From positions 25,562 to 50,006 of the forward strand of contig NW_014577445.1 of NCBI RefSeq assembly GCF_000485595.1: a stretch of 24,445 nucleotides of DNA, read 5' to 3'. Under the pieces are notes generated by a model, which saw nothing but the letters and a program-made list of their open reading frames with translations, was not told the DNA's origin and ran no database searches. The position numbers and the translations under genes were made by a program. The stretch's first letter is position 1. The number at the start of each line of letters is the position of its first letter. This document shows positions 1-11,700 of this stretch, piece by piece. Origin of the DNA: Priapulus caudatus (Eukaryota > Priapulida > Priapulimorpha > Priapulimorphida > Priapulidae).

Positions 1-26
1 TTTAGGACACGCCCACTATCGCAGAT

Positions 27-90
27 GGAGGGTGGGGTGAGGGGGTGGGGAAAAAGGTGGGGGAGGGGGAAGGGGGAGGGTGGGGGAGAG
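27..90 (+). repeat. G-rich low-complexity tract with G-quadruplex potential
   Basis: The + strand carries many runs of three to five or more G separated by one to five bases, with almost no C. Four or more closely spaced G-runs fit the usual G-quadruplex pattern. It lies roughly 500 bp upstream of the dynein start codon, so a promoter-proximal role is possible but unproven. It may equally be simple low-complexity DNA. Confidence 0.5.
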
Positions 91-321
91 GAGCTCTAAT
101 AGAAAAGCAGTTCACTCCATTGTTAACAGTCAACAAATCTATGTTAACCCTCCTCTGAGGGTCAAAAGGTTATCAGACACTTACTCTTTGCACGTCAGTG
201 GGAAAGCGATTTCATTTCAATAAGCCATAAAAATGATAGGTCACCACTGAAACAAAAAAGTTTTCCATCACTCCGTCAGACCATGTCCACAGAAAATGTC
301 TAAAATCAGCCTGTGCCCCAT

Positions 322-334
322 TGACCTTTGACCT
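322..334 (-). promoter_or_regulatory. Perfect DR1 nuclear-receptor-type site
   Basis: The + strand reads TGACCTTTGACCT, the exact complement of AGGTCAAAGGTCA. That is two AGGTCA half-sites spaced by one base, the classical DR1 element bound by RXR/HNF4/COUP-TF-type receptors. It is about 240 bp upstream of the coding start. A related, imperfect GGGTCAAAAGGTTA occurs near 157-170. The match is exact, but a 13-bp word can occur by chance, so its role here is inferred. Confidence 0.35.
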
Positions 335-490
335 TCGCTTGTTTGAGATGCCATTTGTGATTTTTGAAAGTCTTGACTCGAAAAAATTTGCTGCTGGTAT
401 GATGTGGTCAAATCAATTTTTCTATGCTATAACTGCATAAAATATTGGTGTTTTGAATGTTGGTGTAATCAGTGATATTTTCGCTGTCAG

Positions 491-571
491 GTGAGACTAT
501 ATTCAGCTATATTTATTTTTTCTGAGCAAAATTTTCGCAATGATTGTTTTAATCTTCGTGAACTTTTTCAG
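491..571 (+). other. Putative 81-bp intron in the 5' UTR
   Basis: CAG|GTGAGA at 490/491 is a near-consensus donor. The start codon at 573 is preceded by AACTTTTTCAG|G, a strong acceptor ending at 571. An upstream in-frame ATG at 540 would fall inside this intron. This supports ATG 573 (MGEVEDSR, matching the N-terminus of sea urchin beta heavy chains) as the true start. An alternative is a longer 5' UTR intron that uses the same acceptor with a donor outside the window. Confidence 0.5.
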
Positions 572-572
572 G

Positions 573-3500
573 ATGGGTGAGGTGGAAGACTCGAGGTTGA
601 TCTTCCTGCGGGAGTACGTCGAGAGAACCCTCAAGTTAAAGGCGGACAAATGGCAGAAGCTGGTCAGCGTAGAGGAAACCAAGCAGCTACTCACAGACTT
701 CTTCGAGAAATGCGACTACAGACAGCTCGTGATAAGCGCAAACTCGACCGGCGCGCTCGCCGCGACGTACGCATTTCCCAGCGGCCAGAAGACGAAGGCC
801 GTTTACTTCATAAAGAAGAGTCAGAAGGAACCGATATCCAAAGACAAGGTGAAGAGTTCGCTGTTCGTCGGCGACCTCTCGCACCTCCCGCTCGAACAAT
901 TCTCGTCGCTCGTCGAGGAAATCCTCGTCCCGCTGCTTCGTAACGACTTCAACCAGAAGTGCTGGCCTCAGGTCGTCTCGCAGGACGTGCTCAGACACAT
1001 ACACAGCCTCAAGAACCGCGTGTTTGTCGTGTCGGGGCAGGTGCGCGGCAAGACGCTGCTGCCGCTGCCCGTCGGCACCGACCGCGTAGACAAGGCCGTG
1101 CACGTCGCCAAGACGAGCGGCGAGATCTACGACCGCGGGCTCATACACGCCATCGAGACGGTCGTCATCGACTGGACGCACCAGATACGAGACGTGCTCA
1201 AGCGCGACTCGTCTCAGCCGCTGCTCGAGGGTCTCGACCCAGGTCCGCACGTCGAGGTCGAGTTCTGGAAGGCCAAGTGTAAGAACCTGCAGTGCATCTA
1301 CGAGCAGCTGCGCACGCCCAAGGTGCGCAAGATGGCCGAGCTGCTCAACACGATGCAGAGCAGTTACTTCCCGTCGTTCCGGAGCATGTTCCGCGACGTC
1401 GTCGGCGCGCTAGCCGAGGCGCAGGACGTCAGTCTCTACCTGACGCCGCTCGCGAGACACTTTGACGACCTCGAGCAGGCGGACTTTGCCGACGTCGTGC
1501 CGCTGCTGCGTCCGATGATGCACGTCATCTGTCTCGTGTGGAGTCGCTCGCGCTACTACTGCACGCCGGGACGCGTCGTCGTGCTGCTGCAGGAGATATG
1601 CAACCTGCTCATCGCGCAGGCGCGCGCGTACCTCGATCCCGCTGAGATCTTCAAGGGCGAGATCGACGAGAGCTTGCAGAAGGTGACGACGTGCCTCACG
1701 ATATTCGCCGCGTTCCGCGCGACGTACGACGAACACAAGGCCGCCATCGCGACCTACTTCGGCGACGATCGGCCGGCGAAGACGTGGGAGTTTGCTCCCG
1801 CGCTCGTCTTCACGCGCATGGACAAGTTCACCGAGCGACTGCAGACGATCCGCATCCTCTTCGAGACGGCGCAGGAGTTCATGAAGCTAGAGAAGGTGGA
1901 GATGGGCGGCATCAAGGGTCGCAGTCTCGGCGCGCAGGTCGTCTGCATCTTCGAGGAGTTTCAGGGCCACTACGCCGGCTTCGCGCTGCGCACGTACGAC
2001 GCTCTCGACCCGCTCTGCCGGGAGTTCATCGACGACTACTCCGTCTTCATGAACCACATCTACGACCTCGACCGCCGCCTCGGATCCATCATCTGCCAGG
2101 GATACGACGACTGCACCGGCACCGAGGGCGTCTTCAAGATGCTCACTTGTTTCGGCACGCTGCTCGACCGGCCAATCATCAAGGAGGAGTTCGAGGCGAA
2201 GTACCAGCTGCTGATGCGGACGATCGACGAAGACCTCGACACGGCGAAGCTCATCTACGACGAACACATGAGTCTCGCCAAGAAAGGTCGGGCGCCCATC
2301 AACAAGAACATGCCGCCGGTCGCCGGCGCCCTCAAGTGGGCGTCGGAGCTGCGCGAGCGAATCACGGCGCCCGTCGCTAGCTTCCGCGCTCTCGAGCACG
2401 CGGTGGCGGCGAGCCAGGCCGGACGACTCGTCTACCACAAGTGCGACGAGATGCTGGCCCTGCTCGCCGCGTACGAGACGCGGGTGTACAGCGAGTGGGC
2501 GGGAGCCGTCGGCGACAAGGCGGAGTTCAACCTGCAGCAGCCGCTCGTGACGCGCAACGCCGACACCCGCCTCGTCGCCGTGAACTTTGACCCTCAGCTG
2601 GTCGCCGTGCTGCGCGAGGTCAAGTACCTCGAGGCGATGAAGCGGACGGACATCCCCGAGGGAGCGGCGACGCTCTACAAGCGAAACGGCGAGCTCTACC
2701 AGTACGTCGCCAACCTGAACCTGACCGTCGGCTGGTACAACAAGATCCGCGAGACGACGCTGCCGGTAGAGTTCCAGCTGGTGCTGAGCGAGCTAGAAGC
2801 CATCGACCAGCTGCTGCAGCAGGCGGAGGGCGAGCTGAACTGGAACAGTGCCAACCTGTGGGACTACATCCAGGACGTGCAGGCGCAGGTGCGCGGCCTC
2901 GAGTCGCGGCTGCAGCAGGCCAAGGACAACGTGGTGTGCGTGCACGCCGTCATGGCGACGTGGTGCCGGCAGCCGCTGTTCGAGAAGAAGGAGAAGAAGC
3001 GCGATTCGCTGCTGAGCCTCGAGGACCGGCAGGAGCGGGCGCGGCGGCGTAACGCTGACGTCGCGGCGGCCGGGGAGCGCATCAACGCGCTGCTAGCGGA
3101 GAACGCCGCGCTGTACCGCGCCGACACCGCGTCGCAGGACTGGCAGCGATACGTGGAACACGTCGACGAGGTCATCACCGACGGATTCTTCGGTGCGATT
3201 CACTGCAGCATGAGTTACCTGCTGGACAACACCGACCACGAGCAGCCGCTGACGCCGCTGTTTGAGGCGCAGCTGGAGCTGCAGGCTCCCGAACTCGTCT
3301 TCTCTCCGTCGCTGGTGTACGGGCGCGAACACAGCCTCTACGCGATCATCGACGACCTGCTGCGCGACGTGTTCGCGATGGCTTCCTACATCGCGCGCGT
3401 CGCTCGCCACCTCGGCCACGACAACTACCAGATGGAGCTGGAGGACATGGAGGAGTTATCAGACATGAGACAGGAGGTGATCGATCGCGTGCAGGCAGCC

Positions 3501-5762
3501 GTAGGCAAGGCCATCGACTTCCGAAACTCGTTCGACAACTACTCGTACCTGTGGGTGGAGGATCGCGCAGAGTTCATGCGCCAGTTCCTCCTCTATGGAC
3601 ACGTCATCACGCCCGAGGAGCTGGAGAACGCCGGCGAGGAGGGCGTACCGGAGAACCCTCCACAGCTGTCGCACTTCAAGGAGCAGATCGACTCGTACGA
3701 GGCCATCTACACGGAGGTGGAAGGCATCGACAACACGGCGGTGTTCGACGGCTGGTTCCGCGTCGACATCCGTCCGTTCAAGCAGGCCCTGCTGAACGTC
3801 ATCAAGCGCTGGAGCCTCATGTTCAAGCAGCACCTTGTCGACCACGTCACGCAGAGTCTCACGGGCCTGCAGGAGTTCATCCGCGTTGCTAACGCCGGGC
3901 TGACGCTACACGTCGAGGAGGGCGACTACGCGGGCATGGTCGACGTCATGGGTCACCTGATGCGCGTGCGCGACCGCAGCGCCACCACCGACGAGATGTT
4001 CGAACCGCTCAAACACACCATCGAACTGCTCAGTTCCTACAACCAGGAACTGTCCGACGACGTTCACTCGCAGCTGCACGAACTCCCCGAACAGTGGAAC
4101 AACACGAAGAAGATCGCCGTCACCATCAAGCAGCATATGGCGCCGCTGCAGGCTAACGAGGTCGCCATCTTGCGACGCAAGAGCGCAAACTTCGACGTGC
4201 GGCAGCACGAGTTCCGCGAGAAATACCGCGTGAACGCGATCTTCCGCTACGACTGCGGCGACACGTACCCGCGGCTCGACCGCGCGCACGCTGAGATCAC
4301 GGCGATGGAGGGAGAGATGGCCGCGCTCGCAGAGTCGGCGAGTCTCTTCGAGGTCAACCTGCCTGAGTTCAAGCAGCTGAAGCAGTGCCGGCGGGAGCTG
4401 CTGCTGCTCAAGCTGCTCTGGGACTACGCCATGATCGTACGCAGCAGCATCGACGACTGGAAGACGACGCTGTGGGCTGACATCGACGTCGAACAGATGG
4501 AGATGGACTGCAAGAAGTTTGCGAAGGACATCCGCGGGCTGGACAAGGAGTGCCGCGCGTGGGACGCGTACGGCGGGCTCGAGGACACCGTCAAGAACAT
4601 GCTGACGTCGCTGCGCGCGGTCGGCGAGCTGCAGAACCCGGCGATCCGCGAGCGGCACTGGCAGGAGCTGATGCACGCGGCGAAGGTGAAGTTTGTGATG
4701 AGCGACACGACGAATCTGTCCGACCTTCTCGCGCTAAACCTGCACAACTTTGAGGACGAGGTTCTCGGCATCGTCGACAAGTCCGTCAAGGAGATGGCGA
4801 TGGAGAAGACGCTCAAGGAGCTGGACGTGACGTGGGCGAGCATGGAGTTTGAGCACGAGCTACACGCGCGCACCAAGTGTAAGCTGCTGCGCTCCAGCGA
4901 GGAGCTCATCGAGACACTCGAAGACAACCAGGTGCAGCTACAGAACCTCATGACGAGTAAGTACATCGGACACTTCCTCGAGGAAGTCTCCGGCTGGCAG
5001 AAGAAGCTGTCCATGGCCGACCAGGTGATCAGCATCTGGTTCGAGGTTCAGCGTACCTGGTCTCACCTGGAGAGCATCTTCATCGGATCCGAGGACATCC
5101 GCTGCCAGCTTCCAGAGGATTCGAAACGCTTCGACAGCGTCGACGCCGAGTTCAAGGAACTTCTGTGCGCGATGGAGAACACGACGAACGTCGTCGCCGG
5201 AACGAACCGCGACGGACTGTTCGAGAAGCTCGAGGTTCTTCAGAGCCAGCTGACGCTGTGTGAGAAGGCCCTCGCCGAGTACCTCGAGACAAAGCGCCTC
5301 GCGTTCCCGCGATTCTACTTTGTGTCGTCTGCGGACCTGCTCGACATTCTCTCTAACGGCAACCAGCCTGAGCTGGTAGCTAAGCACCTGAGCAAGCTGT
5401 TTGACAGCATGGCGAGGCTGAAGTTCCTCGAGGACGAGGACGGCAACTTGACGAAGACCGCGCTCGGGATGTACAGCAAGGAGGACGAGTACGTGGATTT
5501 TGATCGGCCGTGTGAGTGCACGGGTCAGGTCGAGGCGTGGCTGAACCGTCTCATGCGAGCCATGTGCTCGACCGTGCGTCACTACATGGCAGACGGCGTC
5601 GTCACGTACGAGGAGAAACCTCGCGAGCAATGGCTGTTCGACTACATGGCACAGGTGGCGCTGTGCGGCACACAGATCTGGTGGACGACGGAGGTGGGCA
5701 TCGCGTTCGGTCGGCTGGAGGAAGGCTACGAGAACGCACTGAAGGATTACTACAAGAAACAG
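573..5762 (+). CDS. Dynein beta heavy chain, coding exon 1 (tail and start of linker)
   Basis: A single open exon of 5,190 nt encodes residues 1-1730. It opens at MGEVEDSR directly after a TTTTTCAG|G acceptor and ends KDYYKKQ at a CAG|GTGAAC donor (phase 0). The tail includes the beta-chain hallmarks [13 protein letters not shown] and SSQPLLEG near residues 165-225, which are used in docking and light/intermediate chain assembly in this family. [19 protein letters not shown] lies around residue 1056, and the linker signature [18 protein letters not shown] around 1490. Coiled-coil-prone charged stretches lie between. There is no frame break across the whole exon. The size is extraordinary: vertebrate orthologues split this region into dozens of exons. 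The upstream Met at 540 was rejected because it sits inside the probable 5' UTR intron. Confidence 0.95.
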
Positions 5763-5771
5763 GTGAACACC

Positions 5772-5811
<40 letters not shown>

Positions 5812-8586
5812 TATAATATATATATATATTATATACATCAATAGTAACATGGAATAAACTACATGTACACAGGAATGGCATTATTAATACTTATGCTGAT
5901 GATGATGACGATGATGCTGCTGCTGTTGCTGATACTGATGCTGATATTAATAATCTATGATTACTAAAAAATAATATATATACTAATACTACTAATGCTA
6001 ATGCTAATGCCAATAATAATACTATTTATACTGATACTAATACTAAGAATGCATACATTTTCACTATATTGTCACTTGAATTATGTGGACAAATTTTTTT
6101 CTGATGTAACAAAATAAATTTTAAAAGTTGCTATGCTCTCTTAAATGTATGTATTACCTCGATACTTACACGCGCGTTATATCTGAAGGAAGTCCGTTTT
6201 GTTAATGTGCAGGTACAACAGCTGGTGACGCTCATCAACCTGTTGATCGGTGAACTAACGAAGGGTGACCGGCAGAAGATCATGACCATATGTACGATCG
6301 ACGTTCACGCGCGAGATGTTGTTGCTAAGCTCATCCAGCAGAAGGTGGAGATGGCCGGTGCCTTCCTCTGGCAGTCACAGCTCAGACACAGGCACGTCAC
6401 ACATCCGTCACCCCACCATGCATGCATGTCTGTAGATAGATAGATGAAGTGCGAAAAGCTGTCAATAAATGTCAAATATACATGGCAATAAATGTCAACT
6501 TTGCTCAAATTCAATTTGAAAACTGTTTCCGAGAGCAAATTACTGAAAGCATGTTTTAAAAAGTGGAAAAATTAGGGGGGAAATATTATACAATTAGAAA
6601 AAATAATTAGCAATTGAATATGATTGGCATTAAAGATTCTACGTGTAGTAAGTTATTGCAATTTTCCTGATCTATTTACATTTCATTGACTGTATATGTA
6701 TGGATGTATTATGGATGTGTTGACAGGTGGGATGAGAAGGATAAGGATTGCTTTGCTAACATATGCGACGCACAGTTCCGTTACTCACACGAATACCTGG
6801 GCAACACCCCGAGACTCGTTATCACACCTCTCACCGACAGGTATGCCTCCACACAACATCTACCGCAAACAAACCATCTCCCTAGAAATACGCTGCTTGA
6901 TTCTACACGAGCGGCAGTATAGCATAGCACAGAGTGTGGATGAAACAGTGAACAGTGGAAGTAGGTTACGTTATCTGTCTACTAATCTATCATATCTATT
7001 AACTATTTATTTGTTATCTATTTATCTATCATGACACGTAGTTATTTCACGTGCTTATATCGGTACGTTCGCGTTTATCTATATAGGTGTTACATCACGC
7101 TGACACAGTCGCTGCACTTGATCATGGGTGGCGCCCCCGCTGGGCCGGCGGGCACGGGGAAGACGGAGACGACGAAGGACCTAGGTCGCGCGCTCGGCAT
7201 CATGGTCTACGTGTTCAACTGCTCCGAGCAGATGGACTACAAGTCGTGCGGTAACATCTACAAGGGCCTCGCGCAGACGGGGGCGTGGGGGTGCTTCGAC
7301 GAGTTCAACCGCATCTCTGTAGAGGTGTTGTCCGTCGTTGCCGTGCAGGTGAAGTGCGTACAGGACGCGATACGAGACCGCAAGCAGAGATTCGACTTCC
7401 TCGGCGAGGACATCTCGCTGATCCCTACCGTCGGTGTGTTCATCACGATGAACCCGGGTTACGCCGGACGCACGGAACTACCCGAGAACCTCAAGGCGTT
7501 GTTCCGACCCTGCGCGATGGTTGTTCCCGACTTTGAGTTGATCTCTGAGATCATGTTGGTGGCGGAGGGTTTCGTGGAGGCGCGTCTTCTCGCGCGTAAG
7601 TTCATCACGCTCTACACGCTCTGTAAGGAGCTGCTGTCTAAGCAGGAGCACTACGACTGGGGGCTGCGCGCCATCAAGTCCGTGCTCGTGGTCGCCGGCT
7701 CGCTGAAGCGCAGCGATAAGGGTCGGCCGGAGGACCAGGTGCTGATGCGCGCGCTCCGAGACTTCAACATTCCCAAGATCGTCACCGACGACGTGCCCAT
7801 CTTCATGGGTCTCATCGGCGACCTGTTCCCCGCGCTCGACGTCCCGCGCAAGCGCGACGCCGAGCTCGAGAAGATGGTGAAGCAGTCGACGATCGACCTG
7901 AAGCTGCAGCCCGAGGAGGGCTTCATCCTCAAGGTCATCCAGCTGCAGGAGCTGCTGCAGGTGCGACACTCCGTGTTCGTCATCGGCATCGCCGGCACGG
8001 GCAAGACGCAGGTGTGGAAGACGCTCTTCAAGACCTACCAGAACCAGCGTCTGCGCCCCGTCGTCACCGACCTCAACCCGAAGACCGTCACCAACGACGA
8101 GCTGTTTGGCATCATCAACCCATCGACGCGCGAGTGGAAGGACGGACTGTTCTCCGTCATCATGCGCGACCAGGCCGGCATCGCGCACGACGGACCAAAG
8201 TGGATCCTGCTAGACGGAGACATCGACCCGATGTGGATCGAGTCGCTCAACACGGTCATGGACGACAACAAGGTGCTGACGCTGGCCAGTAACGAGCGTA
8301 TCGCTCTCACGCCGCACATGCGACTCATCTTCGAGATCAGCAACCTGAGGACGGCGACGCCTGCGACGGTGTCTCGCGCCGGCATCCTCTACATCAACCC
8401 TGCTGACCTCGGCTGGAACCCGTACGTAGCCAGCTGGATAGAGACGCGAGACGTGCACTCAGAGAAGGCCAACCTGATGATACTGTTTGATAAGTATGTG
8501 CCGACGTGTCTCGAGACGATGCGCACTCGCTTCAAGAAGATCACACCCATCGCCGAGGTCTCTCACATACAGGTAATGCACACCTG

Positions 8587-8638
<52 letters not shown>

Positions 8639-8677
8639 CATCGCCGAGGTCTCTCACATACAGGTAATGCACACCTG

Positions 8678-8712
<35 letters not shown>

Positions 8713-11700
8713 TCATATAGTATATATATATATATATATATCATTATATATACTACATCGCGAGGTCTTTCACATACAGCAATGCACACGCTGTATATAT
8801 ATATATATTATATATATATATATATACATGATCTAATTATATATACATACATATGTATATAGCAGGTGTGCATTAAGCGAGGCGGCAGGGGGGATGGAGA
8901 GGAGGAGGGAGGGCGTGTATGTGGGACGCCTCGTGATTGTATGTAATATATATATATATACATACATCGCCGAGGTTCTCTCACATACAGGTAATGTACA
9001 CCTGTGTATATATATATAATATATATTATATTACATACATCGCCGAGGTCTCCCACATACAGGTATACAGGTAATGCACACGTGTGTACATATATATAAT
9101 ATACATCAACGAGGTTTCTCACATATAGGTAACACACACGTATATTATATATATAGGTATAGGTATGTGTGATATCCCAGAATTGAATGTACCGTAGAAT
9201 GAATGGTTCGCTCATGTAAACACCTATCCTACGATCTCTGCTGCAGTCTCACGTTACAGATGCTCTGTTACCTGCTAGACGTACTGCTAACACCTGAGAA
9301 CACACCGGCAGACTCGAGTAAGGACGTCTATGAACTGTACTTCACCTTCGCCTGCGTCTGGGCGTTCGGCGGCAGCATGTTCCAGGATCAACTCGTCGAC
9401 TACCGCGTCGAATTCTCCAAATGGTGGACGAGCGACTTCAAGACGGTGAAGTTCCCGAGTCAGGGCACCGTCTTCGATTACTACATCGACCCCGAGACGA
9501 AGAAGTTCGCTCCGTGGACCGAGAAGGTTCCGAAGTTTGAGCTCGACCCGGACGTTCCCCTGCAGGCGGCGCTGGTGCACACGGCGGAGACGACGCGCAT
9601 CCGCTTCTTTCTCGATCTGCTCGCTGAGAAGCGGCGCCCGGTCATGCTGGTCGGACCCGCCGGCACGGGCAAGACCGTGCTCATCGGCGACAAGCTGCTT
9701 GACGTCGGCGACGACTACATGGTCGCCAACGTGCCGTTCAACTTCTACACGACGTCGGAGATGCTGCAGCGCGTGCTCGAGAAACCGCTCGAGAAGAAGG
9801 CCGGGAGGAACTACGGTCCGCCGGGCACCAAGCGCCTCGTCTACTTCATCGACGACATGAACATGCCGGAGGTGGACGCGTACGGCACCGTGCAGCCGCA
9901 CACGCTCATCCGACAGCACCTCGACTACAGCCACTGGTACGACCGCACGAAGCTCAGTCTGAAGGAGATCCACAACTGTCAGTACGTCGCCTGCATGAAC
10001 CCGACGGCCGGCAGCTTCACGATCAACCCGCGGCTGCAGCGGCACTTCTGCGTGTTCGCTGTCAGCTTCCCGGGCGTGGACGCGCTGCACACCGTCTATA
10101 ACAGCATCCTCACGCAGCACATGTCCTACCAGAGCTTCCCCGCGGCAGTGCAGAAGATTGGCTCAACCCTCGTCAACGCTGCGCTCGCGCTGCACCAGAA
10201 GGTCAGCCAGGTGTTCCTGCCGACAGCCATCAAGTTCCACTACATCTTCAACCTGAGGGATCTGTCAAACATATTCCAGGTACGTCGTTGTCGTTGTCAT
10301 CGTCTTCGTTGTCGTAGCGTCTTGTCGTTTATCTTTCGAGGGGTACGTGCTAACCACCCCAAATGTCTGAAAATGTAACTTGCCAGTGATGATCCAAGAA
10401 GGAGGCCATATATAGAAATGTGTGGAATATTCGTGATTTCACTCGAGGGTTCATAAAATTAGTTTAATTATCACTGTCACTGTTCTCGTGTCCACGTTGA
10501 TAGAGAGAAACATCTTATGAAGGACGAACTCCTCTTCTAATATCAGAAGCATAACTTTCCCACGACGTTTCAAAAAGATACGGCCCTTAAATCAATGCAG
10601 AGCGCCTCTGATTTCAGAGTCCTCTTTTTCTCTGAAAACGAAACACCTTTTTCCTTATTTCCTGGTTTTGATTTCCTCGTTCCACGTAGTGTTTGCTCTA
10701 GCCGCTATTTATGCTGTCTTACCTGATCGTCGTCATATGAGTATCTGTTGTTATGCGAAGTTCTATACCCACTCGTGAATTATCATGAAGTACAGAAGTT
10801 TGTGACTTAACGTGGCAAGACAACGTCGGGCTGGTTTAGCACAAGCACTGGCTCCATAGTGGTAGCCTGCGTTGAAGTTGTCTAGCGTGTAAACACGAGG
10901 TAGTGCGTGCAGGCAGCAGGTAAGAGCATCCGATAGCAAGCGATCTTACATATTTATATGAATTTAAAAGCAAATCGAAAAACCAATTTTTTTTTTCCCG
11001 TTTGCTTTTTCACTGTCGCAATCCTTTTGGATCTATAAAAAGCTGCAATAATGCTCTCAGAATGATGCGTTTACAATCGTGGTACAAAAACGACACGCAG
11101 TTAATGTTCCAGAGATGATGATTGTGTAGCAGCAGGTCGTTGTCATGCCACCGTGACGTCATCACTTCGGTACTCGTATATGAATAGTTTATCTATTGTA
11201 ACATCGTCTTACCTCTTCGTTGATGCATCGCTGCGTTGCAGGGCATGTTGTTCTCGACGCCGGACTGTGTGAAGACGTCCTGTAACTAGTGCGGCTGTGG
11301 ATGCACTCGAGTCTCAGCGTGTGTACGGCGACAAGCTCATCGACGACTCGGACATGAGCAACTTCCAGAAGCAGCAGCTCGAGATAGCATCCAAGTTCTT
11401 CGAGGTACTTGCCTGGGGGAGGGGTTGTGCGCGGGAGGAGAACGAAGGCGAGCGTGGCGGATGGGGGAGGGGCTCGTACCGGGATTACTGTCCGTAAATA
11501 TATTTAAGGACAAAAAGTTGGTTCTCGGATTTCTTTGAGGTATGTTACTGTTACGCTTGTAGAGCAAAATGAATCGTGCGTCCGTACAGGTATCATTGCA
11601 TATGTCGTTCATTTACGCGCGTGATAATAGAAATAGGCTAAGAACATTGGTTTTCGCAAGTCCTTGAAGTCTTGATTTGGAGGTAGTCTTGAAAAGTACT

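Larger units (their letters stand above)
1..490 (+). promoter_or_regulatory. Putative promoter and 5' leader of the dynein gene
   Basis: This is the 5' flank of the dynein heavy chain gene and contains no credible coding sequence. It includes a G-rich tract at 27-90, a DR1-type hexamer repeat at 322-334 and a strong CAG|GTGAGA splice donor at 490/491. I see no convincing TATA box at a fixed distance from a start site, and the transcription start cannot be placed. The region is moderately AT-rich, unlike the GC-rich coding exon that follows. Promoter function is inferred from position only. At 240-245 there is half of an RFX X-box (GTCACC), but its second half does not match. Confidence 0.35.

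Noticed and set aside
240-254. GTCACC-ACT-GAAAC as an RFX X-box
   Set aside because: The first half matches, but the second half lacks the RGYAAC pattern.
540-572. Upstream in-frame ATG giving an 11-residue hydrophobic extension
   Set aside because: A strong TTTTTCAG acceptor directly precedes ATG 573, and related beta chains begin at the MG(E/D)V position.
11297-11497. 66-codon open frame starting [11 protein letters not shown] as a separate small gene
   Set aside because: Its first 36 codons are the downstream part of dynein exon 6, and the rest runs into intron 6.
11521-11560. TTTCTTTGAG|GTATGT as a further duplicated donor resembling the exon 6 end (TTCTTCGAG|GTACTT)
   Set aside because: The similarity covers only about 12 bases with mismatches and no flanking match, so chance is sufficient.
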